Shown: piece after piece, positions 55,402 through 64,000 of the stretch
How the letters are laid out: each line of letters opens with the position of its first letter
Numbering within the stretch: position 1 is the first letter of the stretch
Assembly: GCA_031769625.1 (NCBI GenBank)
Contig: JAUIMM010000213.1
Location: 806,001-870,000 of the forward strand
Length of the DNA stretch: 64,000 bases
Source: Taudactylus pleione
Lineage: Eukaryota; Chordata; Amphibia; Anura; Myobatrachidae
Reading direction: 5' to 3'
Translations under genes and position numbers: made by a program
The notes under the pieces: generated by a model
What the model was told of the DNA's origin: nothing
The model's database searches: none
The model's input: the letters and a program-made list of their open reading frames with translations, nothing else

Positions 55402-55766
55402 CAGTTAATTTTTTAAGGAAAAGGAGGACATGATATTCAACTAAATTGGCTGATATGTCTCTAGAAAGAGAGAAGAGAGGGAGTCCCAGAGTATTCTCTT
55501 CAGGTTAAGTGTGTATAATTGGATAGAGTAGGTATCAGTATCTGACTGTATAGGTAGTTAGATATGAAAATTGTATTCTAGATAAAAAATGATAAAGAAT
55601 AGATAAAATAAGGATTGTGTGTGTCCAAATCTGAGGAAATATGTCTCTATTCCAATGGATACTTAATAAATAGGGATGAGGTATGCAGATAGATAGCAAG
55701 ATATAGAATTTATAGTTTTTTTCATGCAGGAGAACAGAAACTGACATCATTTAGTCAGTATGGTAG
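55402..55766 (-). other. 5' leader of the minus-strand PLE
   Basis: Non-coding stretch between the PLE start codon and the terminal repeat T3. AT-rich. No promoter motif was identified with confidence. Confidence 0.4.
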
Positions 55767-56223
55767 TCATTTGAAAAAATGGGAATGACTCCGCACAGAA
55801 AGTAATTATATTGTACCATATATATATATTGAACCAACATTGTATATTATTCAAGACAAATGTAGTCGATTACTCAGTTGGTGGTGCTCCCCAGAGCCAA
55901 AATATAAATGTAAACAAACAATAGAGGAAGAGGGCTCTTTTTTCCAGGGTACTTTTATGTAAGTTATTTATATTAAAATATAACTTTTAATATTATCATT
56001 AAAAAAGTATATCACTAGAAAGTATTTTGGGAAACAAATCCAAAATTCCTAGGGCTATCAAAGAGAATATATAATTTACATAGACAATTTAACAAAACAC
56101 ACACAAAACATACATAGAAAAAATTTGGCGAAAATATTGTTTTGTAATAAATAGAGAACAATAGTTCTCATGCAGGGTTCCCCTCACATGAAATAAGCAT
56201 CTGTAACATTGATGCTCAAAAAT
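55767..56223 (+). repeat. PLE pseudo-LTR copy T3, extended
   Basis: 55770-56020 is a direct copy of T1. The extension to 56223 (e.g. GACAATTTAACAAAACACAC, GAACAATAGTTCTCATGCAG, CCCCTCACATGAAATAAGCA) is present inverted in T4. It abuts the truncated PLE at 56224 and serves as the boundary between the two PLE copies. Confidence 0.88.
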
Positions 56224-57605
56224 AGCCCCCACATATGCGAACCTCTTCCAGGGGTGGTGGGAGAGAGAAATAGTTTTCCACAATGACAATGAGACATTTA
56301 CAAAACATATCACAGCATGGTGGAGATATGTAGATGATATAATCATGATACAGGAAGGAGATCAAGAACTCTTGATGTCATTTATAAATACGCTAAACAA
56401 CAACTCAGTAAACCTGAAATTGACACATTACATCAGTCAACAATCAGTGCCCTTCCTTGATCTTAAGATCTACAAAGACCCCACAGGCCTAGTTCAGACA
56501 TAACTATTCCGAAAGGAAACAGCAACCAACTGTCTCCTGCACCTGAAAAGTTCGCATTTTCCTCCCATAATACAGAATCTGCCTAAGGGGGAATTTCTCA
56601 GACTCCGACGTAATTGTGCTGACAAAAAACGTTTGAATACAAAAGCTGTGAACTTACTGAGAGACTCCTTGAATGAGGATACAGCAAATGTTCTATTAGA
56701 AGAGCAAAAAAATATATGTCAGACATCTCTAGAGAATCTTTGATTTTCCCAGAGGAACCAAAACAACAAATAAAAAAAACATGGATAAATTACGTTTTGT
56801 GGGTGATTTTTGTCACGAATGGAGGGAAATACAAAACATTGTGCAAAAACACTGGCACACTCTACATTTGTTCAAAGACTTATCTAACATCCTTGAAAGT
56901 AAAGTCTCCATGAGATGGAGATGTTCAAAAACCTGAGAGACAAACTTGTGAGGAGTCACTTCATTAAGAATCCACCAAGACAAACTAAATTAACAGGTAC
57001 CTTTCCATGCGGTACTTGCAAGGCTTGCCAACTCATATTGAAAACAAATGAGGTTGAGGATAAATTTGGCCAAATAATCCCCATTAGGAATTTTATGAAT
57101 TGTAACGCAATAGGGGTGGTCTTCTGCATAACTTGCAGTTGTAATGTGATGAATGTAGAAACGACATCTCTGGCTTTTAAGCATCGCATCTTGGAACATA
57201 TTGGTTCCATAAGAAATGCCTCCACAGACCTGATGAAACATAAAAAACTGACATCAGTAGCCTGACATTTTCTGAAACACCACCAGGGATCCAATAAAGA
57301 ATTTAAGGTTTTTGGCTTAGAAAAGGTAAACCTAGGAATATGTGGGGGTGACCTGGTTCAGGAACTACTGAAACAAGAGAGTGCCTGGACCTTTAAACTT
57401 GGATCATTAACACCAGACAGACAACAAATACATTAACTATAACGTATTTGTATGAGGGACAATAGTGACACAAGAACAGTCTCACAAATCACCATCTGTC
57501 ATCCGGACTCAAATAAAAGACTGACCTAATGGAGACATGATCAAGTCATCAGCTTGCCCCATAAAATTTTCTGAAGGATAACTTAGTAACCATAACCTCT
57601 CAGAT
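56224..57605 (+). pseudogene. 5'-truncated Penelope-like element
   Basis: It begins abruptly inside RT at the APTYVNLFLGWCERE position (GCCCCCACATATG). It runs plus-strand through the active-site segment DDIIMIQEGDQELL (about 56333-56375), then LTHYISQQSVPFLDLKIYKD and the thumb. Frame 56915-57265 has KNLRDKLVRSHFIKNP, CGTCKAC and GVVFCITCSCNV. The YVG of the nuclease is altered to NVE. Nucleotide similarity to the minus-strand copy holds to CCATAACCT (about 57604) and then stops. Several stops are present. It is head-to-head with the minus-strand copy. Confidence 0.9.
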
Positions 57606-59480
57606 TTTATGAGAGGCTATTTCCCCTATAGGAACAATACAATGCACAATCTGTATCTATGACGAGTATATTACACTATCTAGTCATAATTATGCCCTAC
57701 ACATCAGTTTTTTCATGGTTTTTATTCATTTTTTCCTTCAAAAATTGATAGGATTTTATGGGCAGCTTTTCCATGATAACCTGCCCACTAACAATCTCAC
57801 TTCTTGGGTTCACATCAATTATTATCATATTTCCTTTTCCTTTAGGGATGCACAGGAATCCATTTATCTTCTCTCTTTCACATCCTATTTTAACCCTTAT
57901 ATTATCATGGTCACACACACCTTATTAGATTCACTCATTTAACTTAGACACTCTTGTTAACAATTATTGATTGAGTCACATCTCCTTTTCTCTTGTTGAC
58001 CTTCACATAACATTTTATGTATAAGTATACACTGTTCATAGATATTTGATGATTGAATCTATCATTCTATTAGCTCGTGGGTTTCAGACTTATGGTGAGG
58101 CATCAGACTTGATGAATCATCCTTTCTATCACATATCCTATATGATGGGACATAACACTCTATCATCTAGATAATCTTTTATAGTATACTTTTCCTTCAT
58201 TTGACTTATTTGTACCCCCACAAGGTACATGTTACAAATGTTCCTTAGAACATATGAGCTTTCCATTGTGAGTACCCTCTTAACAAAAATCACCTGTCAA
58301 TCTATGAATATTTTCCAGATTTCAAGCATGCGATACAGGAGGAGGATGACAAACACCCTGCAATGCCAACAGCAACAGAGCTAAGTCATCCATCAGTACT
58401 GTTATGTCAGCGGCTTCATCTTTCTTTTATTCTCAACCATCACATGCATGACCCAATTGCTCACTTATCATCAGTGTCCTTTGGGTTATATGATCAGAGG
58501 TAGCATGGGTATCCACCCCTGAGATGGTCTATCTATTTCTACATCTGATCCTTACTCTCATTATAGATTTTCAGCGAAGGCTTCTGCAATGTTTTTCACC
58601 AGGACCCCTCTTACTGATACAATGTAACAGCAGATACTCAGCTTACTTATTCTTATCCCTACAAGGCAGAGGTGGTACGCTCACATGTCATTCTATGTCT
58701 CACATGATGACATGCAGCAGCTGCAACCCTTTGCGGTATATGCAGGGATATATGTTTCTCTATTCAGTCTTCTCTTCTATGCCCATACTCCTTTTTGGAA
58801 TTATATCACATAGATACCCTCCTGGGGTTACGATGAACATGTTTTTCACCTTGAATATACATAACCCATACATGCATATATTTTGTTTCATTGCTGGGTT
58901 ATAGAGATGACGATTTCCTGACTACGCATTCTAACAGAGTAGATTACAAGTGCCTCTCCAGGACCTTTTCTCTTCAGGTATATACATGTATACACAACAT
59001 CATAATCACCTACTTCTGATATGAGTTATTTATACATGATTAGACTACATCATTTATTATAATCTTGCACCCTTTATCAATTGTAATATACTTTTTAAAT
59101 TTATTTCCTGTTAATTATTTTTATAACAGGTCAGTGTACTATATGTTATATACAAGTTATATGTTCATATGTAAAAGTGTCATATACAGTATACATGAAG
59201 AGTCAACCTGTATTCTAAAAGGGTTAAAACCCAATATTTTGCACCCAATATGTGATAATGATGAGAAAAAAAGAAAAAAAATTCTTTCCGTAGGCCAATA
59301 TCAATGTGGATCTGTAATACACAGCAGTTACTCAATGGGCAGTAGGAAGGTTTATACACAAGATGTATGAGGATCCCTATTCTCCCAATGTAGTTTATCC
59401 TATCACTCTTTATACTAATATATTGCTGAGACCACGTGTTCCTTAGTATTATATGGCAGGGTAATAGGGGTTAATCCCAT
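57606..59480. other. Unassigned part of the PLE composite
   Basis: No similarity to the other PLE copy or to recognised domains. Frames such as 57715-57942, 58524-58904 and 59065-59370 have no motif. AT-rich and T/C-rich on the plus strand. It may be PLE leader sequence, flanking DNA carried along, or another element. Confidence 0.35.
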
Positions 59481-59509
59481 CACTATCTTACTTAGGCAGA
59501 AACTGTAAT

Positions 59510-59760
59510 CTACCTTCATTGGCCATTGGTATACATGTGACTCGACGGGGATCACTGTTTATATTGATGACTTAATTGTGAGCACTTTGTGACCGAGCCA
59601 ACTAATAGGCGATGGTCTCTTATTGTGTACATCACATGACCCAACCAACCAATAGCCAACAGCCTTCTATACTACATGTGACTGGGAGTAACACCCGGAA
59701 GTATGTATTTAAATGGAGAGCAGAGGCTCTCTATCTATTCGTGGGTGAACAAGCCCTATA
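59510..59760 (+). promoter_or_regulatory. Possible promoter region (CCAAT cluster + TATA-like box)
   Basis: Several CCAAT/ATTGG-type words cluster here (ATTGGCCATTGGT near 59519; CCAACCAATAGCC near 59641-59653). E-box-like CACATG/CATGTG words also recur (59533, 59634, 59673). They are followed by TATTTAAATGG at 59705-59715. The arrangement suggests a polymerase II promoter pointing right. Purely motif-based. Confidence 0.3.
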
Positions 59761-59990
59761 GGCAAAACTTACGTCCCCAGCAGCACAGCAGTGGTAACAG
59801 ATGGATTTGGTCTGGCGGGTGCACATGCCGACCACCTCTCCCTCCATGTCCATATAGAAAGGGTAAAAGTATCATCCTTGTGGGATCCTGATTTTGCCTG
59901 TATATTTTTCTACCATGTCTTGTGCCATTATTCTGTATAGATGACTATGACAACACAGCAATAACTTTGGTTGTAACGATAAATGGCGAC

Positions 59991-60159
59991 TTTGGCAGTT
60001 ACAAGTGTTTATGATCCTAGATGATTTGCATATTTGACTGCTGCTTTATGCTATTACACTGTACAAATGAATATGGTAGCTACAGGTGTCTATGATTATT
60101 AATGGTCTGTACATCTGACTGCAGTGCTCTATGCAACTACAATATACAAGTGATTATGG
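59991..60159. repeat. Diverged ~84-bp tandem duplication
   Basis: Unit 1 (59991-60075) and unit 2 (60077-60159) align throughout: (T)TACAAGTGTTTATGAT versus CTACAGGTGTCTATGAT; TTTGACTGCTGCTTTATGC versus TCTGACTGCAGTGCTCTATGC; TGTACAAATGAATATGG versus TATACAAGTGATTATGG. A partial third unit may precede at 59930-59970. Confidence 0.75.
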
Positions 60160-60639
60160 TCACACAGCACTGTCAAATGGTTGTTCTGGAGCAAGGCAAT
60201 TTCTTTACCAAAAAGACAGTCGGATCTTGACCTAACAACAAGTAATATATTTCCCTCTTTAGGATAGTAGCTACCACAGATACATTCTGTATATTTATAT
60301 GGTGTTATTACTATTTCTTTGAATTTATGATTAACACATACTGTGTGGTGCTGTGGGTGACCAAGTAACTACTTGGCAATATTATGTTCATATGAAATAC
60401 CAACTTCATATCTGATCGTTGTTAGATATGCTGCAGTAGTGATGCATTCCTTCATATCCTTCCGAGGTTATACACTCGGACTTATTTCTTCATTGAATGA
60501 CAAAAGTATATGCCTGTGATCTCAGACGACAACCCACTGGTCACCATTAGGTAGCTACCACTTATACCCTTTATATACATCTGGTGTTTGCCTGCACATA
60601 CACTCCACAGATAAACACACAGACTATAGTACCTTTAAT

Positions 60640-60942
60640 AATGCTATATTTGAGCATCAATATTATAGATACTTATTTCATGTGAGGGGAACCCTGTATG
60701 AGAACTATTGTTCTCTGTTTATTACAAAACAGTATTTTCACCGAATTTCCTATATATGTTTTGTGTGTGTTTTGTTAAATTGTCTATGTGAATTATATAT
60801 TCTATTTGAATTTTGGATTTGTTTTCCAAAATATTTTCTAGTAATATACTTTAATGATAATATTAAAAGTTATATTTTAATATGAATAACTTACATAAGA
60901 GTGCCCCAGAAAAAAGAGCCCTCTTCCTCTCTTGTTTGTTTA
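60640..60942 (-). repeat. PLE pseudo-LTR copy T4, inverted and truncated
   Basis: It is the reverse complement of T3 (about 55896-56215) with high similarity by eye. It stops at TTGTTTGTTTA, missing the outer ~115 bp present in T1 and T3. The 14-bp TSD follows directly. The truncation at this edge suits a 5' end lost during target-primed insertion in minus orientation. Confidence 0.88.
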
Positions 60943-61027
60943 CATTTCAAAGACATCACAGTACAGTGACACCACCTACTGTTACCTTTACATACAGCTA
61001 TACCATTACTTTTGGCACTTCAGTGTA

Positions 61028-61747
61028 ATAATGTAGTGAAATATCATATACAGGATAGAGAAAATTGTTGTGACAGTTACTAATACAGTAAATGTTAGTA
61101 CATAAAGTCACATTTTCAATATAAAAGTCATTAAATATGAAAGTACAAATATAAATTAAATTAAAACATTAATTTTTCACAGTGTTAGTAGTACAGCAGA
61201 CCTAGTGACACTATTTCCCTGCTTGTAGATAATGTAATAATGTATTAAAGTGCCATGTAGAAAAGAGAGACTAGTGTATTGATAATGGTGTTAATAAATG
61301 AGAAAGAGCTACACGCAGAGTATTAACCCAATATTATGCAACCAAAAATACCTTTTAAAATTTTATTATACAGAATATAAAATATAACACACTTTTCACA
61401 GAACTTATTACATCACAGTTGGCTGCAGATATTACAAGTTTTTTCACTCTTGTTTTGGGGTTCTAATTTCAATTGTGTATCATTATAGTTCCTCCCAAGA
61501 CTTTTTACCTTACACGTTTCACAATAATCATAACATGATTTGAGATAAGATGGAATACATCACCATTGATTATCTCCAGATTGGAATATTTTTCAGCATA
61601 AGAATAGCAGAAAAAACAGAAAATATCTGCCTCTATACAAGTGTATTTGCAACTTGAACTCGTCAAAATGGGGAAAATTGGTCTCACGTCTGGTAGCTTC
61701 ACCACTTGCCACTGTGATCCAAGCTTTAGCTCTGCAAACTCTGTGTA
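61028..61747. other. No recognisable gene
   Basis: AT-rich sequence after the Tc1-like right end. No domain or repeat terminus recognised. Confidence 0.4.
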
Positions 61748-62259
61748 CTGTAATATGCTAGTGGGAGGGGCTGGGCTGCACATCCTAATATTAAACATGA
61801 TAATAGGTGCTACCATGCTGAGACCAGTAGTTCTACAGCAAAAAGGAGAGGGGGGAGGAGCAGGTTCACACTATAAGCACTAAGAATACAAATGATCAAA
61901 ATATCTATAATAGACTGCAATAATTAACATGGTTTTAAACATAAGGTTTCTTAGTACATGTTTTGCCAAATATGTTTGCCCACCTATCAAGTCACGGTGA
62001 ACCTTATACGGGTGGGTCCCTAACATCTCTAATACTAACACACTAATTAATTTATCTAGGTCTTACCTATCATAGAGCCCATTAGATGTGTGTACTGCAA
62101 TGTAAGGACCCATACCAGTTAAAATCACCTGGGGCAGGCAGGAAGAGTGCTAGCCCAAAGAAGGGGTCTCACCTTCAGAATGTACCTTAAATACACACAC
62201 ACAGGAAATGGGAGGGTCTGGGCTGCACATCCTAATATTAAACATGACTGTAATATGCT
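61748..62259. repeat. Separated direct repeat with permuted order
   Basis: A 30-base string beginning CTGGGCTGCACATCCTAATA is identical at 61771-61800 and 62218-62247, preceded in both by GGGAGGG. The word CTGTAATATGCT lies before the first copy (61748-61759) but directly after the second (62248-62259), as expected if both derive from a tandem array cut at different points. Confidence 0.8.
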
Positions 62260-62438
62260 GGCAGATTCTTTTCTGGGTGCATTTTGTGGGAATCACACAT
62301 CCTACACCCATTATAGATATACTACTGATGTTTACTTCTAATTGTATGTAAAACATGTGAACACACATTTATATTAGTTAGCAAACCCCACCTCATTTGT
62401 CCTCATCCATCCTCTTAAGGTATCAAGAGACACAAGTC

Positions 62439-62439
62439 A

Positions 62440-62483
<44 letters not shown>

Positions 62484-62484
62484 T
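62439..62484. repeat. (TA)n microsatellite
   Basis: TA dinucleotides interrupted once by TG. Confidence 0.95.
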
Positions 62485-63362
62485 TTCTGGGTTTGTGATG
62501 GATATGTTTTAACCACCTGCTGCTAAGTATCTTTGAATTCATTATGCTTTCAGATGGCTTGTTAATCATATTTTGTGGATGATGCATTAAATAGTTTTTT
62601 TCTATTTTTGCATATATTACGGAGTGCTGGTTTTTTCTTTCCTTTCCTGAACCTCTCATTAACTAAGATGTAATGTTCTGGGCCAAAATGTATTACATAA
62701 GATACGTTTTCATTGATTATGTATTTGATTAATTGATACAATGTACTTATACGTGCCATACATTTCTGCTTCTTGAGAGGACCCACTAACCATGTTTTCC
62801 AGATTCATAAGGTCGGGTCCCTCATTGCTGGACACACGTTCCAGTTCACATGTTTATCATTGAGGCTATTGTTTTTTCTTATACTGTACCAGCATATCTC
62901 ATATCTATCCTAGATTTTTTTCCCCATTTATGTGTATTTACAGTTTTTTATGTGCTGGAGTAATGCTTTGTTTACACTTGTCTCTTAGCAACTGGGATCT
63001 GGCGGCTTACATTATGCGGAAGTGATGGGGAGCCGCACGCATACTGACGGAGTCTGTACAAAGACACAGAGCTGCACTTTGGGTGTATTTGGTGATGAGT
63101 CTATATAGGTAACTGTTTTTGTATTATTATTGTCCTGTTTAAAATTCTGCATTGAATTGAAACATTGACTTAGACCGCGGGGTCTCCGTGTCATTTTTAT
63201 TCTACACACTGTCTGAGTGCCGCCTGATTTATATTTTGTTTTACATTGTGGACGAAGGCACCAACATAAGTTGAAATGGGTTAAGTTTAGTGCAGAGTAT
63301 CTGGATCTCTACACATGTATCTCTGTTTGGAGTACAATTGACTAAGGCACAGACTCATACAT
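62485..63362 (+). other. Probable 5' leader of the downstream retroelement
   Basis: Non-coding. Contains a GC-richer patch with CCGCACGC (63030-63040), a GACCGCGGGGTCTC palindrome (63173-63186) and GGACGAAGGCACCAACATAA...GTTGAAATGGGTT (63231-63283), resembling the CTGAGGAA...CACGTT motif at 7006. Placement just ahead of a PLE-type reading frame suggests a leader. Confidence 0.35.
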
Positions 63363-64000
63363 TTGTTGAACTTGTTACCGGACCTTACTGTGTGGCAGCA
63401 GCAACAGATACTGTATCTTTTCACCTGTGGTGTGGTGATGTTGCAAAGCACAATACTACCAAGCTTAACACAGTCTGACAGTTTAGGAATACCTGATATA
63501 GACTTCCCATTAGGAGATACGCTTGCCTTCTTGGAAGAAGAAACTAACAGGATATTAATAAGGGAAGATTTGGAGATAATAGCTGGAGAGGAAACAGCAC
63601 AGCAGCATTATTTTTCCTTACTTAAATTTAAAAAAACAGAGCTGGATTTCTATCTGCATCGGGTGACTTTATCAGATTATTTCAGAAATAAAAAATTCCA
63701 CGTGGCTGTAGGTTACATAAAATCCCAACCATTGTTTATCATAATTCTGAATTTTGCTGGAAATGGGCTGCTATTTTAAACAAGGCTTCTTTTGACCTTA
63801 TACTTCTCATAATTGAGGAGTCTATGAGAGAGTTAAATCTTGTCAAAGAAAATATTAAAACATATGAGGAATTATATTCAAACTCGCTTGCAGAAGGTCT
63901 AACCTGTAATTGGTTAGAAAAACTTCAGATCCAAGTAAACAAATATAAGAAGGATTTATTTAATACAGTTCAAAAAGAACAAATTGGCAATCGTTAACAA
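63363..64000 (+). pseudogene. PLE-type polyprotein, N-terminal part (runs off the window)
   Basis: The open frame 63363-63779 has an acidic region FPLGDTLAFLEEETNRILIR, then FKKTELDFYLHRVTLSDYFR. After a frameshift near 63770 the sequence continues in another frame: KASFDLILLIIEESMREL, NLVKENIKTYEELYS, WLEKLQIQVNKYKKDLFN. The last part parallels the N-terminal segment of the PLE at 55401 (CTNDLM..., coiled-coil with ERDLNFQLN...KNKKDLE), so I assign it to the same class of element, a different family. RT and endonuclease would lie beyond 64000. Start codon uncertain. Confidence 0.5.

Larger units (their letters stand above)
51180..60942 (-). mobile_element. Composite Penelope-like insertion with 14-bp TSD
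   Basis: The insert lies between two identical copies of CATTTCAAAGACAT (51166-51179 and 60943-60956) inside the Tc1-like element. From left to right it holds: terminal-repeat copy T1 (51180-51422), an inverted diverged copy T2 (about 51816-51935), a nearly full-length PLE on the minus strand (52201-55401), direct copy T3 (about 55767-56223), a 5'-truncated PLE on the plus strand (56224-57605), an unassigned 3-kb stretch, and inverted copy T4 (about 60640-60942). PLEs insert with variable TSDs and are known for direct or inverted pseudo-LTRs and head-to-head truncated partners, which this matches. Confidence 0.8.
50118..61025 (-). mobile_element. Tc1-like element split by a 9.8-kb insertion
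   Basis: The left terminus CACTGAAGTTTCAAAAGTCA (50118 onward) is matched inverted by TTACTTTTGGCACTTCAGTG ending at 61025. TA lies outside each (50116-50117 and 61026-61027). Element sequence stops at 51179 and resumes at 60957. Joined in length these give about 1.13 kb, right for a compact Tc1-like element. The transposase is on the minus strand. The split is explained by the PLE insertion described separately. Confidence 0.85.

Noticed and set aside
1..64000. CRISPR array, operon or phage-like system
   Set aside because: No regularly spaced identical repeats with unique spacers, no ribosome-binding sites ahead of gene clusters, and the mobile elements are all eukaryotic.

Overview
The window looks like gene-poor vertebrate nuclear DNA, most likely from a frog or another amphibian. 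It is AT-rich, has no operon-like or bacterial features, and is packed with decayed transposons of kinds common in anuran genomes: Tc1/mariner elements with stop-ridden transposases, two clades of Ty3/gypsy LTR retrotransposon, L1/Tx1-type LINE remnants, Penelope-like elements (PLEs) with a GIY-YIG endonuclease, hAT, PIF/Harbinger-type and piggyBac-type short elements, and many palindromic MITEs. I found no convincing host exon, tRNA, rRNA or CRISPR array. The species inference rests on repeat content only.

Layout. 1-7 kb: MITEs, a decayed PLE 3' fragment (3.0-4.0 kb), microsatellites and a four-hairpin MITE (6.4-6.7 kb). 7-14 kb: a Harbinger MITE, a 1.6-kb long-inverted-repeat element split by another MITE, and a minus-strand L1/Tx1 ORF2 relic with a Harbinger MITE at its upstream edge. 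14.8-16.4 kb: a nearly full-length Tc1-like element. 18.6-23.8 kb: a probable solo LTR directly abutting a chromodomain-bearing Ty3/gypsy element. 24.1-25.6 kb: a 5'-truncated L1/Tx1 insertion with 14-bp target-site duplications (TSDs) that itself hosts a MITE. 26-35 kb: composite palindromic elements, three hAT elements with 8-bp TSDs, a TTAGGG-rich element and a foldback element flanked by a 15-16-bp direct repeat.

35.4-40.5 kb: a second Ty3/gypsy element with the order gag-protease-integrase-RT-RNase H, i.e. integrase upstream of RT, as in the Gmr1-like group. 43-50 kb: a MITE with a perfectly flanked hAT inside it, a duplicated hAT-type C-terminal relic, a piggyBac-like TTAA element and a further MITE copy. 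50.1-61.0 kb: the most interesting locus. A Tc1-like element (TA-flanked, matching termini at 50118 and 61025) is split by a 9.8-kb insertion flanked by an identical 14-bp direct repeat. The insert holds a nearly full-length minus-strand PLE, a 5'-truncated plus-strand PLE, direct and inverted copies of a shared terminal repeat, and about 3 kb of unexplained sequence. 63.4-64 kb: the 5' part of another PLE-type protein runs off the end.

The genes do not form a host pathway. They are mobile-element genes, nearly all broken by stops or frameshifts. The relative age of many insertions can be read from nesting and TSDs.
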